In this document: one piece after another, positions 45,626 through 54,420 of the stretch | Layout: each line of letters opens with the position of its first letter | How positions within the stretch are numbered: the first letter of the stretch is position 1 | NCBI RefSeq assembly: GCF_000331285.1 | Contig: NZ_ANFX01000008.1 | Span: 150,799 to 214,798 of the forward strand | Direction: 5' to 3' | Length of the DNA stretch: 64,000 nucleotides | Source: Porphyrobacter sp. AAP82 | Lineage (GTDB): Bacteria; Pseudomonadota; Alphaproteobacteria; Sphingomonadales; Sphingomonadaceae | Made by a program: the position numbers and the translations under genes | The notes under the pieces: generated by a model | The model's database searches: none | The model's input: only the letters and a program-made list of their open reading frames with translations | Told to the model about the DNA's origin: nothing

Positions 45626-46444
45626 CTAGCGCAAGGCTCCGGCGAGGAGCTTGTGGAGCTTGGAATGCAGCGCGTCGTTCGCGGCCAGCACCTGCGCCGA
45701 ATGGATCGCCTCGCTGCGCCCGCGAAAATCGCTGACGAAACCGCCCGCCTCGCGCACCAGCAGGCAGCCTGCCGCCGTGTCCCAATCGGCAAGGCCGCTT
45801 TCCCAGAAGCCGTCGAAGCGGCCCTGCGCCACGTAAGCGAGATCGAGACTGGCGGCGCCGAAGCGGCGGATCCCGGCGACCTCGGGGCCGATGGCGCCGA
45901 AGATCTTGCTCCACTCGGCAAAGTCGCCGTGGCCGAAGAAGGGCACGCCGGTTGCCACCAGCGCGTCCGACAGCCGCGAGCGGGCCGAGACGCGCAGGCG
46001 CGCATCGTGGAGCCAGCTCCCTCGCGATTTCTCCGCCCAGAAGGTCTGGTCGGTGATCGGCTGGTAGACCACGCCTGCAACCACATCGCCCCAGCCCTTG
46101 CCGTCCGCGCGCGGTTCCTGCGCGGCGATACTGATCGCGAAGTGCGGGATGCCGTGGAGGAAGTTGCTGGTGCCATCGAGCGGATCGACGATCCAGCGCG
46201 GCATGCCCGGATCGCCCTCGATCACGCCGGCCTCTTCCATCACGAAGCCCCAGCCCGGACGGGCGGCGGTCAGTTCGTCATAGATCGTGCGTTCGGAGCG
46301 CATGTCGGCCTTGCTGACGAAATCGGCCGGGCCCTTGCGGGAGACCTGCAAGTGCTCGACTTCGCCGAAATCGCGCCGCAAGCGCCCGCCCGCCTTGCGC
46401 GCGGCGCGTTCCATGACGCGGATGAGGCCGGAGATCGCTGCCAT
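45626..46444 (-). CDS. Inositol monophosphatase family protein
   Basis: 272 residues. Mg-dependent phosphatase fold with the metal site WIVDPLDGTSNFLHG (about residues 84-98), an upstream EEAG motif (VMEEAGVIEG) and the C-terminal GLADWDTAAGCLLVREAGG. These enzymes remove phosphate from inositol phosphates or related sugar and nucleotide (3'-phosphoadenosine) phosphates; which one is not clear. The ATG is eight bases after the efp stop on the same strand, so efp and this gene are probably one transcript. Confidence 0.88.
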   Translation of the reverse strand: MAAISGLIRVMERAARKAGGRLRRDFGEVEHLQVSRKGPADFVSKADMRSERTIYDELTAARPGWGFVMEEAGVIEGDPGMPRWIVDPLDGTSNFLHGIPHFAISIAAQEPRADGKGWGDVVAGVVYQPITDQTFWAEKSRGSWLHDARLRVSARSRLSDALVATGVPFFGHGDFAEWSKIFGAIGPEVAGIRRFGAASLDLAYVAQGRFDGFWESGLADWDTAAGCLLVREAGGFVSDFRGRSEAIHSAQVLAANDALHSKLHKLLAGALR

Positions 46445-46452
46445 GGGACTGG

Positions 46453-47016
46453 TTAACCCGCCTTGCCGATATAGGCCTGCTCGTAGACATCGACGATGAT
46501 GCGCGTGCCGCTGCCGATGTGCGGCGGGACCATGATGCGCACGCCGTTGTCGAGGATCGCGGGCTTGTAGCTCGACGAGGCGGTCTGGCCCTTCACCACC
46601 GCGTCGGCCTCGACGATGGTGGCTTCGACCTGTGCGGGCAGTTCGACGCTGATCGGCTTTTCGTCCCACAGTTCGAGCGCAACCTGCATCCCGTCCTGCA
46701 GGAAGGGGCGCGCGTCGCCCAGCAGGTCGCCGGGGAGCGTGATCTGGTCGTAGGTGTCGTTGTCCATGAAGACGAGATCGTCGCCCTCGGCATAGAGGAA
46801 CTGGAAGTCCTTGGTATCGAGCCGGACGCGCTCGACCGTGTCGGCGCTGCGGAAGCGCACGTTGGTCTTGCGGCCATCCTGGAGGTTCTTCATCTCGACC
46901 TGCATATAGGCCCCGCCCTTGCCCGGCTGGGTGTGCTGGATCTTGGCGACCTTCCAGATGCCGCCTTCATATTCGAGAATGTTGCCGGGGCGGATATCGA
47001 CGCCGCTGATCTTCAT
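46453..47016 (-). CDS. efp: Translation elongation factor P
   Basis: 187 residues, the standard EF-P length with three beta-barrel domains: KOW-like domain I ([19 protein letters not shown]), the tip loop [11 protein letters not shown] with Lys33 at the modifiable position, domain II and the C-terminal OB domain ending [13 protein letters not shown] binds stalled ribosomes between P and E sites and speeds peptide bonds at poly-proline stretches. No gene for a lysine-modifying enzyme (EpmA/B) is nearby. The ATG complementary to 47014-47016 is the only sensible start; the frame upstream is not EF-P-like. Confidence 0.96.
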   Translation of the reverse strand: MKISGVDIRPGNILEYEGGIWKVAKIQHTQPGKGGAYMQVEMKNLQDGRKTNVRFRSADTVERVRLDTKDFQFLYAEGDDLVFMDNDTYDQITLPGDLLGDARPFLQDGMQVALELWDEKPISVELPAQVEATIVEADAVVKGQTASSSYKPAILDNGVRIMVPPHIGSGTRIIVDVYEQAYIGKAG

Positions 47017-47213
47017 GGGGCTTGGGCCTTCTTGCGAGGTGGAAAGAGCTTGGCAGGCGGGCGGCCGCGAAGGCGCCGCACCCGAAAGGATGCGCGCCCA
47101 TAGCCGAGCGCGGGCGGCTCGGCAAGCGGGCCGCAGGCGGTTGCGCCGGGGGTGGCTGGAGGACGTGGTTAATGACATGGCGCGCCCGCACGAGGGATGG
47201 TACAGGCGGGCGC

Positions 47214-47657
47214 ATGAAGACCCGTTACGTGTTCCTGCTGCTGGTCAGCGCCGCCGCCACTGCCGCTTTCCTGCCGGGCCGCGGGCACGGCATGGAGCAG
47301 GCGCAGGACAGTTCCAACCGCACCGCCTCGCGCCCGGAGGCATCGGCCGGGATGCCGGCAGGCGGGATGCTCGGCATCCTGCGGCACGGCGACTGGGATT
47401 GCGCGCTGCCCGGCGATGCGGGGGGCGATGCCTTCGTCCCCGTCCCCGCCGAAGCGTTCCGCACCGGCACCGCATCGAGCTATGAAAGCCCGGCAGGCGG
47501 CGGCATCTACCTGATGCGCGGCACCGAGGTGGTGTTCACCCGCGGCCCCAAGAAGGACGAGCGCTACAAGGTGCTGGGCGAGAACACCCTCCAGAAGCTG
47601 GCGCGCGATGGCGCGGCGACGCGGCTGATCTGCACGCGGGTCAGCAACGGCAACTGA
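47214..47657 (+). CDS. Exported protein of unknown function
   Basis: 147 residues. A signal peptide ([20 protein letters not shown]) is followed by a polar stretch and a compact domain with two cysteines: [12 protein letters not shown] near residue 63 and [11 protein letters not shown] at the end. The region [41 protein letters not shown] looks like a small beta domain. I do not recognise the family. It is divergent from efp and is followed after 17 bases by the HAD hydrolase gene on the same strand. Confidence 0.6.
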   Translation: MKTRYVFLLLVSAAATAAFLPGRGHGMEQAQDSSNRTASRPEASAGMPAGGMLGILRHGDWDCALPGDAGGDAFVPVPAEAFRTGTASSYESPAGGGIYLMRGTEVVFTRGPKKDERYKVLGENTLQKLARDGAATRLICTRVSNGN

Positions 47658-47674
47658 GCGGGCACGGGCGGGCC

Positions 47675-48394
47675 ATGACCGCGATCCCCAAGGCGCTGGC
47701 CTTCGACGTGTTCGGCACGGTGGTCGACTGGCGCACCAGCGTGGCGCGCGAATCCGCTCGCTTTCTGGCGCAGATCGGCGAGGACCCCGCCGGTGCCCCC
47801 GCCTTTGCCGATGCATGGCGCGCGCAATATATCGCGGCGATGGTGGGGATGCGCAAATCGGGCCGCGCTTTCGTGCCCTTGGACGTGCTCCACCGCGAGA
47901 TGCTCGAGGCGGCCTTGAGTGCGCGGGGCGTCGATCCGGCAGGATTGGACGAGGGCATGCTCGCCGACTGGAACCGCGCCTGGCACCGGCTCGATCCTTG
48001 GTCGGATACGGTCGAGGGCCTGACGCGGCTCAAGGCCCGCTTGCCGATTGTCACCTGCTCGAACGGGAATATCGCGCTGATCATGAACATGGCGCGCCGC
48101 GCCGGGCTGCCGTGGGACGCGATCCTCGGCGCGGAGGTCAGCGGCGCCTACAAGCCCGAAGCCCGCGCCTATCTCCACCCCGCCGAGGTGCTGGGCATCG
48201 CGCCGCACGAGCTGTGCCTCGTTGCCGCGCATCACGGCGATCTGGCCGGCGCGCGGGCGGCGGGGTTGATGTGCGCCTATGTGGGGCGCCCCGACGAATA
48301 TGGCGGCGCGCCTGCGCCCGACGCGCATTTCGCACAGGCATGGGAGTGGTCGGCGACGAGTTTTCTCGACTTGGCCGATCAGCTGGGCTGCTGA
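47675..48394 (+). CDS. HAD-superfamily hydrolase, type II haloacid dehalogenase-like
   Basis: 239 residues. Motif I FDVFGTVVDWRTSV with nucleophile Asp10, motif II Ser in VTCSNGNIALI, motif III Lys in GAYKPEARAYLHPAEVLG and motif IV AAHHGDLAGARAAGL. The pattern fits the L-2-haloacid dehalogenase subgroup, which removes halide from 2-haloacids by an ester intermediate on Asp; many relatives are plain phosphatases. Seventeen bases after the previous gene, so perhaps one transcript. It converges with the YdcF-like gene. Confidence 0.85.
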   Translation: MTAIPKALAFDVFGTVVDWRTSVARESARFLAQIGEDPAGAPAFADAWRAQYIAAMVGMRKSGRAFVPLDVLHREMLEAALSARGVDPAGLDEGMLADWNRAWHRLDPWSDTVEGLTRLKARLPIVTCSNGNIALIMNMARRAGLPWDAILGAEVSGAYKPEARAYLHPAEVLGIAPHELCLVAAHHGDLAGARAAGLMCAYVGRPDEYGGAPAPDAHFAQAWEWSATSFLDLADQLGC

Positions 48395-48404
48395 GGCCGG
48401 GGCA

Positions 48405-48992
48405 TTATATTCGCATCAGCCAGAAGACATGCATGAACCACACCTCGCGCGCGAGGAAGGGGATTTGCGTGCCAAGGCTGCGGTAGCGGGTGGCGGGCGT
48501 GGGCGCGGGCCTCGCATCGAAGCCCTCGGCCGCCGCCATCGCCATCGCGCGGCGCAGGTGGAGCGGGTCGGAGACGATCAGCACGGGCTTGGTCCGCATG
48601 GGCCCCAGCACGACCGCAGCATTGGCGAGGTTCTGGCGCGTGGTGCGCGAGCGGTCCTCGATCAGGATCGCAGCCCGCGGCACTCCGCGCGCTTCCAGAA
48701 AAGCTGCCCCTGCCGCCGCTTCGGACAGCCTGTCCTCGCCAGAGCGGCCGCCGGTGACGAGAATGCGCACCGCCCTGCCCTCGCGATAAAGCGCTGCCGC
48801 ATGGTCCAGCCTTGCGGCAAACACCGGAGAGGGCGTGTCGCCGATCACCGCCGCGCCGAGCACGATGGCAGTCTCGCCGCGCTCCTTGCCCGTCACCGCC
48901 GGGCCGACCACGATCCACGCGGCCACCGCGCCAAGCCACAGGACAAGCGCCCCCGCCAGCGTCGCCGGCACCGGGACGAGCCGGCGCTTCAC
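48405..48992 (-). CDS. YdcF/DUF218 family inner-membrane protein
   Basis: 195 residues from a GTG overlapping the thiE stop (GTGA). One N-terminal membrane helix (ATLAGALVLWLGAVAAWIVVG), then the DUF218 (YdcF/SanA/ElyC) Rossmann-like domain: TAIVLGAAVIGDTPSPVFAARLDHAAALYREG, ILVTGGRSGEDRLSEA, SRTTRQNLANAAVVL and LIVSDPLHLRRAMAMAAAEG. Family members affect cell-envelope integrity, for example ElyC in lipid-carrier use; the precise role is open. Coupled to thiE by overlap without an evident functional link. Confidence 0.8.
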   Translation of the reverse strand: MKRRLVPVPATLAGALVLWLGAVAAWIVVGPAVTGKERGETAIVLGAAVIGDTPSPVFAARLDHAAALYREGRAVRILVTGGRSGEDRLSEAAAGAAFLEARGVPRAAILIEDRSRTTRQNLANAAVVLGPMRTKPVLIVSDPLHLRRAMAMAAAEGFDARPAPTPATRYRSLGTQIPFLAREVWFMHVFWLMRI

Positions 48993-49642
48993 CCCCGCAT
49001 CACCTTGGCGAAGGCCTCGATCGCGGCAACCTCGTCCCCGCCCCACACGGCGTGGGAAACCGCGAGGAAATCCGCCCCCGCCTCGACCAGCGGCTTGCAG
49101 TTCTCCGGCGTGATCCCGCCAATCGCGACGCAGGGGATTTCGAACAGCTGGCTCCACCACTGGAGCAGTTCGGGGAGCGGGCGTTCGGCGTCCCCCCCCC
49201 TATCCTTAACAACGTCCTTGGTGGTCGAGGGATAGAACGCGCCGAAGGCGACATAATCCGCCCCCGCCTCGCCCGCTTCCATCGCCATGTGGCGGCTGGC
49301 GTGGCAGGTGACGCCGATCTGCGCCTCGCGGCCCAATTCCGCCCGCGCGTCCCTGGGTGAGCCGTCGTCCTGCCCGAGATGCACCCCGTCGGCCTTCAAG
49401 CGCTTGGCGAGTGCCACCGAATCGTTGACGATAAAAGCCACGTCATGCGCGGCGCAGATCGCCTGCAAGGGCGCGGCGAGGCGCGCGGCCTCGTGGCTGT
49501 CCACCCCCTTCACCCGGAACTGGAAAGCAGTGACAAGATCGCCGTGCCGCCGCGCGCCGGCTGCCAGCGCGCGCTCGAGCCGGGCGGGAAATTCGCCGCC
49601 CACGTCAAGCGGGCTGATGAGATAGAGCTGTGTCTGGGTCAT
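48989..49642 (-). CDS. thiE: Thiamine phosphate synthase
   Basis: 217 residues. TIM barrel that joins the thiazole phosphate and pyrimidine diphosphate to thiamine phosphate. Pyrophosphate and Mg sites are in TAFQFRVKGVDSHE, VNDSVALAKRLKADGVHLGQDDGSP, YVAFGAFYPSTTK and IPCVAIGGITPENCKPLVEAGADFLAV. Between these a nine-G run on the coding strand (49192-49200 as C) encodes DRGG, a slippage-prone spot. No other thi gene and no TPP riboswitch is seen in front of it. Confidence 0.9.
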   Translation of the reverse strand: MTQTQLYLISPLDVGGEFPARLERALAAGARRHGDLVTAFQFRVKGVDSHEAARLAAPLQAICAAHDVAFIVNDSVALAKRLKADGVHLGQDDGSPRDARAELGREAQIGVTCHASRHMAMEAGEAGADYVAFGAFYPSTTKDVVKDRGGDAERPLPELLQWWSQLFEIPCVAIGGITPENCKPLVEAGADFLAVSHAVWGGDEVAAIEAFAKVMRG

Positions 49643-49723
49643 GGGCGCGTGTCGCTAACGCCTCGCGGGGCGCCTGTCACCTGTTCAGGCGGCACTCAGG
49701 CGGGCTTGCGCTTAACCAGGGGC

Positions 49724-50143
49724 ATGACACGGACCCCGCGCACCCCCCTTCGTCTTGCCATCTCCGCCCTGCTGCTCGCCGGCCTGTCCGCCTGCGCAGT
49801 GATCCCCGATCCGCCGAGCCCCGAAAGCGCCGCGCTGGCGCAGGGCACACCCGTCGCGCTCGGACAGGCGGTGACCGTCGGCCCGGTCGTCGCCACGCCG
49901 ATGGCCGTGGTCGAGCACAGCCGCTGCCCGGTCAACGCGCGCTGCGTGTGGGCCGGGCGGCTGGTGGTCACGACCCGCATCGACGGCCCCGGCTGGCGCG
50001 ACACCGCCGACCTCACCCTCGGCGAGCCGTGGAGCACCCACGGCGTGGGTATCGCGCTCGCCGCGGGCGAGCCCGGCCGGATGGCGGGCGAAGGGCAGGA
50101 GACGCCGAAGGGGGCCTACCGCTTCACCTATGAGGCGCGCTAG
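49724..50143 (+). CDS. Small lipoprotein of unknown function
   Basis: 139 residues. Signal with lipobox GLSACA (PLRLAISALLLAGLSAC), then a small domain with strand pattern LGQAVTVGPVVATPMAVVEHSRCPVNARCVWAGRLVVTTRIDG. The RCPxxARCVWAG motif with its two cysteines is shared by a family of small periplasmic or outer-membrane lipoproteins that I cannot name with a function. ACCAGGGG lies just before the ATG at 49724. It converges with the fba gene, three bases apart. Confidence 0.65.
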   Translation: MTRTPRTPLRLAISALLLAGLSACAVIPDPPSPESAALAQGTPVALGQAVTVGPVVATPMAVVEHSRCPVNARCVWAGRLVVTTRIDGPGWRDTADLTLGEPWSTHGVGIALAAGEPGRMAGEGQETPKGAYRFTYEAR

Positions 50144-50146
50144 GGC

Positions 50147-51031
50147 CTAGACGCTCGCGCTCGCGATCTGGTCGATCGCCTTGCCGAGCACCGTGTTGAA
50201 CTCCGCGTCCGACTGGCCCTTGCGCAGGTCCTGGAGCAGCCCGCGGCTGAAGCTCGCGATCATCCCGGGGTTGTGCGACAGCCGCGCGCAGGCATCGTCG
50301 GTCGAAAAGCCGCCCGACAGCGCGACCACGCGCAGCACCTTGGGGTGCGCGATCAGCGGATCGTAGAGCCCGGGCGTGGCGGGGATCGAGAGCTTGAGCA
50401 TCACCTGCTGGCTTTCGGGAAGCGCGTCCAGGTGCTTGAGGATCTCGGCCATCAACAGCGCCTCGCCTTCGGCACGATCTGCGGCGCTGATGTCATATTC
50501 GGGCTCGATGATCGGCATCAGGCCGGCCGCGATGATTGTCGCGCCGACCTCGAACTGCTGGGCGACGATCGCGGCGATGCCTGCCGGGTTCGCGGCCTTG
50601 ATGACCGAACGCATCTTGGTGCCGAACATGCCGGCCGCCACCGACTTGGCGAGCAGCGCATCGAGCTTTGCCATCGGCTTCATCAGCTGCACCCCGTCAG
50701 CCTCGTCGGCAAGGCCTTCGTCGACCTTGATGAAGGGGACGATCCCGCGCGCCTTCAGCGCCTCGGCGGTGGGCTTGCCGTCCACCTCGCCGTCCATGGT
50801 CTTCTCGAACAGGATCGCGCCGATCACCTTGCCGCTGGAAAAGCAGGGGCTGGTGATGACGCGGGCGCGCATCGCGTGGATCTGGGCGAACATCTCCTCG
50901 TCGCCCGACCATTCGCTGTCCTCCACCCCGTAGCCGCGCAGCGCCTTGGGCGTGGAGCCACCCGACTGGTCGAGCGCGGCGATGAACCCCTGTCCGGTGG
51001 CGATGCGCGTCGTCATTTCCTGGGTGTTCAT
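50147..51031 (-). CDS. Fructose-bisphosphate aldolase, class I
   Basis: 294 residues, the short bacterial class I aldolase. It interconverts fructose 1,6-bisphosphate with dihydroxyacetone phosphate and glyceraldehyde 3-phosphate by a Schiff base; the lysine is probably the one in QQVMLKLSIPATPGLY (about residue 205-210). Conserved starts are GFIAALDQSGGSTPKALRGYG and VIGAILFEKTMDGEVDG, with IIEPEYDI and VVALSGGFSTDDAC later. It is the last gene of the minus-strand tkt-gap-pgk cluster, 124 bases after the thioesterase gene. Confidence 0.92.
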   Translation of the reverse strand: MNTQEMTTRIATGQGFIAALDQSGGSTPKALRGYGVEDSEWSGDEEMFAQIHAMRARVITSPCFSSGKVIGAILFEKTMDGEVDGKPTAEALKARGIVPFIKVDEGLADEADGVQLMKPMAKLDALLAKSVAAGMFGTKMRSVIKAANPAGIAAIVAQQFEVGATIIAAGLMPIIEPEYDISAADRAEGEALLMAEILKHLDALPESQQVMLKLSIPATPGLYDPLIAHPKVLRVVALSGGFSTDDACARLSHNPGMIASFSRGLLQDLRKGQSDAEFNTVLGKAIDQIASASV

Positions 51032-51154
51032 GGCAAGCTGTCTCCAAGTCGCGAGAGGTGGTGTTTTGCGGCCCTGCGCGGTCCGTGCATAGGTATGCAC
51101 AGACCCCCGCCAGCGCCATTAGCGAGGGCTTTTAGATGCTGCAACCGCGAAGAA

Positions 51155-51607
51155 CTAGCGCTTTGACAGGCGGCGGATGATCCCGGTGAAACTCAAGGCT
51201 GGCTTGCCGTCGCCGGTGATCAGCCCGCGCACGAAAATCGTCTTGCCGCCGCCGCGGGTCACTTCCCCGCGCGCCTCGACCAGCGCGCCTTCGTTGATCG
51301 CGCCGAGGAAATCGCCCGCCAGATTCAGCGTTACGGCATGATCGCCCGCGAGCTCGTCGGTGGCAATGGCGAACAGCGCGAAATCGGCGAAGGTCATCAT
51401 GCAGCCGCCATGCATGAAGCCGCCACCGTTCATGTGGCGCGCCTCGGCGCGGAAGGCGCTGACATAGGAGCCGTCCGCCTCGCGGCGGTGGTAGAAGGGG
51501 CCCGAGCGGGTCTCGTAGGGATCGCCCAACCAGTATTGCCACCCGGCGAATTCGCCCTCTTCCATGGTGGTCAACTGGCCGAAGGACTGTTCGCTGGCGT
51601 CGCTCAT
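51155..51607 (-). CDS. PaaI-type hotdog thioesterase
   Basis: 150 residues. Hotdog-fold signature RHMNGGGFMHGGCMMTFADFALFAIA (about residues 57-82) with the conserved HGG, then TLNLAGDFLGAINEGALVEARGEVTRGGGKTIFVRGLI. These homotetrameric enzymes hydrolyse acyl-CoA thioesters; the acyl group is unknown. The ATG is four bases after the stop of the NTF2-like gene, so both belong to the pgk transcript. Confidence 0.82.
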   Translation of the reverse strand: MSDASEQSFGQLTTMEEGEFAGWQYWLGDPYETRSGPFYHRREADGSYVSAFRAEARHMNGGGFMHGGCMMTFADFALFAIATDELAGDHAVTLNLAGDFLGAINEGALVEARGEVTRGGGKTIFVRGLITGDGKPALSFTGIIRRLSKR

Positions 51608-51611
51608 GAGA

Positions 51612-52043
51612 TCACTTCCACAATTGCAGGCGGCTGATGGCACCGGCGACATCCTGATCGGGATCGAGCCGCGCGAGGCTGAGGTCGGCAAGCAGCAGCC
51701 TTCTCGACCACGCGCTCTTGCGGAACAGCGCCGAGACCAGGAACGCGCCGGTCCACGCCCGCCTGCCCAGCGCCAGGTCGAGTTCGGCGCCGGCCACAAA
51801 CCATGCCGCATCGCGGTGCCGGCGCGCAATCACTTCGCGAAAGGCAAAGCGGGTGCATCCGAAGCCCCCCGCCATCGCGGCAAGGAAACTCGGCCGGTCA
51901 AGCAGTTGCGGCGGCGTGCTGCCGACCAGCATGAGGAAATCGCGGGTCGTCAGCTGCTTCATCGCCTTGGCATCGCCCGCGACCCAGGCGCGCATCGCGC
52001 CGAGCGCCAGCGCCTCGATCTCGGCTTCGCTGATTGTGGCCAC
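51612..52043 (-). CDS. NTF2-like (DUF4440/SnoaL type) protein
   Basis: 143 residues. The cone-shaped alpha+beta fold is suggested by the helical start ISEAEIEALALGAMRAWVAGDAKAMKQLTTRDFLMLVGSTPPQLLDRPSFLAAM and the strands TRFAFREVIARRHRDAAWFVAGAELDLAL. No catalytic residues can be assigned. The ATG lies three bases after the pgk stop. Related proteins are variously enzymes or binding proteins; function unknown. Confidence 0.72.
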   Translation of the reverse strand: MATISEAEIEALALGAMRAWVAGDAKAMKQLTTRDFLMLVGSTPPQLLDRPSFLAAMAGGFGCTRFAFREVIARRHRDAAWFVAGAELDLALGRRAWTGAFLVSALFRKSAWSRRLLLADLSLARLDPDQDVAGAISRLQLWK

Positions 52044-52046
52044 GGA

Positions 52047-53249
52047 TCAGGCTTCGAGCGCGGCGACGCCGGGCAGGATCCGGCCTTCCATCCATTCGAG
52101 GAACGCGCCGCCAGCGGTTGAAATATAGGTGAAATCTTCAGCGGCCCCGGCATGGGCGAGCGCGGCGACCGTATCGCCCCCGCCCGCGACGCTGATGAGC
52201 GAGCCTTCGAGCGTCAACGCTGCCGCGGTGCGCGCCAGTGCCACGGTCGCCGCGTCGAAGGGCTCGGTCTCGAAGGCGCCCATCGGTCCGTTCCACACCA
52301 GCGTGCGGCAGGTCTTGAGCACGTCGGCCAGAGCCTCGACTGCGGTCGGGCCGACGTCGAGGATCATCTCGTCCTCGGCGACCTCGTGGACATTGCAGAC
52401 CCGCAAGGAGGCGGGGTTGGCAGCGAATTCCCTGGCGACGACCACGTCATAGGGCAGGTGCACGGTGCAGCCCGCGCGCTCGGCCTCGTCCATGATCGCG
52501 GTGACGGTGGGGGCAAGATCGTGCTCGCACAGGCTCCTGCCGACATTCACGCCGCGCGCGGCAAGGAAGGTGTTGGCCATGCCCCCGCCGATGATGAGGT
52601 GCTGGACCTTGCCGACGAGGTTTTCCAGCACCGCGAGCTTGGTCGAAACCTTGGCTCCGCCGACCACCGCCGCGACCGGCTGTTCGGGGGTGCCGAGGGC
52701 GGCGTCGAGCGCCTTCAGTTCGGCCTCCATCGAGCGGCCCGCATAGGCCGGCAGCAGATGCGCCAGCCCCTCGGTGGTCGCGTGCGCGCGGTGCGCGGCG
52801 CTGAAGGCGTCGTTGACGTAAAGCGTGCCGTGGGCAGCGATGGCTTTGGCGAGGTCGGGATCGTTCGCCTCCTCGCCCGGCCAGAAGCGGGTGTTGTCGA
52901 GCAGGCCGATATCTCCGCTGCGCAGGATGCCGATCGACTGTTCGACCACGGGCCCGGCGATCTCGGGGATGAACATGATCTCCTCGCCGATCACGCGTCC
53001 GACATCGCCGATCACCATGCTGGTGGAGAGGGTGGAGGAGCGCTGCCCCCCCGGACGGCCGAAATGCGCCAGCAGCAGCACCTTGGCCCCGCGCCCGGCG
53101 AGTTCGAGGATGGTCGGCTTGACCGCCTCGACCCGGGTCACGTCGGTCGCCGAGCCGTCCTTCATGGGGAGGTTGAGGTCGACGCGCACCAGCGCGATTT
53201 CGCCGGTGAGGTTGGCGGGCAGATCATCGAGGGTCTTGAACTTGGGAAT
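52047..53249 (-). CDS. pgk: Phosphoglycerate kinase; apparent ATT start
   Basis: 400 residues if translation starts at ATT (53249-53247), which encodes the residue aligning with the family Met ([29 protein letters not shown]). GGAG lies seven bases upstream. The nearest ATG/GTG/TTG codons in frame are GTGs at 53303 and 53318, inside the family B palindromic repeat, and would add 18-23 non-PGK residues. Substrate sites [27 protein letters not shown] and the nucleotide loop [14 protein letters not shown] are intact. It makes 3-phosphoglycerate and ATP in glycolysis, reversed in gluconeogenesis. It follows gap, with the repeat between. Confidence 0.93.
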   Translation of the reverse strand: MPKFKTLDDLPANLTGEIALVRVDLNLPMKDGSATDVTRVEAVKPTILELAGRGAKVLLLAHFGRPGGQRSSTLSTSMVIGDVGRVIGEEIMFIPEIAGPVVEQSIGILRSGDIGLLDNTRFWPGEEANDPDLAKAIAAHGTLYVNDAFSAAHRAHATTEGLAHLLPAYAGRSMEAELKALDAALGTPEQPVAAVVGGAKVSTKLAVLENLVGKVQHLIIGGGMANTFLAARGVNVGRSLCEHDLAPTVTAIMDEAERAGCTVHLPYDVVVAREFAANPASLRVCNVHEVAEDEMILDVGPTAVEALADVLKTCRTLVWNGPMGAFETEPFDAATVALARTAAALTLEGSLISVAGGGDTVAALAHAGAAEDFTYISTAGGAFLEWMEGRILPGVAALEA

Positions 53250-53262
53250 TGGCTCACTCCGT

Positions 53263-53393
53263 TCCTCCCCCGCCGGGGGAGGGAAACCGCGCGCGGGACG
53301 CACGGGGTGGAGGGGCACCCTCGAATGATCCGAACAGTGGCGGGTGCCCCTCCACCATCCTGCGGATGGTCCCCCTCCCCCGAAGGGGAGGAT
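53263..53393. repeat. Palindromic element family B, between gap and pgk
   Basis: Outer arms TCCTCCCCCGCCGGGGGAGG and CCCCCTCCCCCGAAGGGGAG, inner arms GGGGTGGAGGGGCACCC (53304-53320) and GGGTGCCCCTCCACC (53343-53357). Same order of parts as the imuB copy. It fills almost the whole gap-pgk spacer; its pgk-proximal edge abuts the pgk Shine-Dalgarno. Confidence 0.8.
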
Positions 53394-53397
53394 CAGC

Positions 53398-54405
53398 TCA
53401 CAAGAACTTCGCCACCACCCCGGCGGTGTCGATCATGCGGTTGGAGAAGCCCCACTCGTTGTCGTACCAGCTGACGACGCGGGCGAGCTTGCCTTCCATG
53501 ACGCTGGTTTCCAGCGAATCGACCGTGGACGATGCCGGGTAGTGGTTGAAATCGCTCGAGACCAGCGGCTGGTCGGTAAAGTCAAGCACGCCCTTCATCG
53601 GGCCCTCGGCGGCGGCCTTGAGCGCCGCGTTGATTTCCTCGGCGGTGGTCTCGCGCGAGGGCACGAAGACGAGGTCGACCATCGAGACGTTGGGGGTCGG
53701 CACGCGCACCGACGAACCGTCGAGCTTGCCCTTCAGCTCGGGCAGCACCAGCCCGACCGCGCGCGCGGCGCCGGTGGTGGTCGGGATCATGTTCTGCGCC
53801 CCCGCCCGCGCACGACGCAGATCGCTGTGGATCTGGTCGAGCATGCGCTGGTCGTTGGTGTAGGAGTGGATCGTGGTCATGAAGCCGCGCTCGATCCCGA
53901 TCGCATCGTTCAGCACCTTGGCCACCGGCGCAAGGCAATTGGTGGTGCACGACGCGTTGGAGATGATCACGTCCTCGGCGGTCAGCGTCTCGTGATTGAC
54001 GCCGTAGACGATGGTCTTGGAAACGCCGGTGGCGGGCGCCGAAATCACCACGCGCTTGGCCCCTGCGGCCAGATGCGGGCGGCTGGCTTCATCGCTCTGG
54101 AAGAAGCCGGTGCATTCGAGCACGATGTCGATGCCCATCGCCGCGTGCGGCAGGTTGGCTGGATCGCGCTCCTTGGTCACCGCGATGCGCTTGCCATTGA
54201 CGATGATCGCATCGCCATCGGCGGTCACTTCGCCGTGGAAGCGCCCGTGGATCGAATCGAACGCGAACAGCAGGGCATTGGCCTTGGCGTCGGCAAGGTC
54301 GTTGATCGCGACGAGATCGAGATCATGGTCGGTGCGCTCGAGAATGGCGCGGGCGACGAGACGGCCGATGCGGCCGAAGCCGTTGATGGCGACTTTGGTA
54401 GCCAT
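53398..54405 (-). CDS. gap: Glyceraldehyde-3-phosphate dehydrogenase, type I
   Basis: 335 residues. NAD-binding start [20 protein letters not shown], catalytic Cys in [20 protein letters not shown], and [27 protein letters not shown], all standard. It oxidises glyceraldehyde 3-phosphate to 1,3-bisphosphoglycerate, the substrate of the next gene. AGGAGT lies about nine bases before the ATG. The stop is five bases from the palindromic repeat; tkt ends 16 bases upstream on the same strand. Confidence 0.96.
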   Translation of the reverse strand: MATKVAINGFGRIGRLVARAILERTDHDLDLVAINDLADAKANALLFAFDSIHGRFHGEVTADGDAIIVNGKRIAVTKERDPANLPHAAMGIDIVLECTGFFQSDEASRPHLAAGAKRVVISAPATGVSKTIVYGVNHETLTAEDVIISNASCTTNCLAPVAKVLNDAIGIERGFMTTIHSYTNDQRMLDQIHSDLRRARAGAQNMIPTTTGAARAVGLVLPELKGKLDGSSVRVPTPNVSMVDLVFVPSRETTAEEINAALKAAAEGPMKGVLDFTDQPLVSSDFNHYPASSTVDSLETSVMEGKLARVVSWYDNEWGFSNRMIDTAGVVAKFL

Positions 54406-54420
54406 GAGAGGTACTCCTGC

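Noticed and set aside
49643..49723. TPP riboswitch in front of thiE
   Set aside because: The short leader lacks the conserved CTGAGA-type core, and the spacer is too small.
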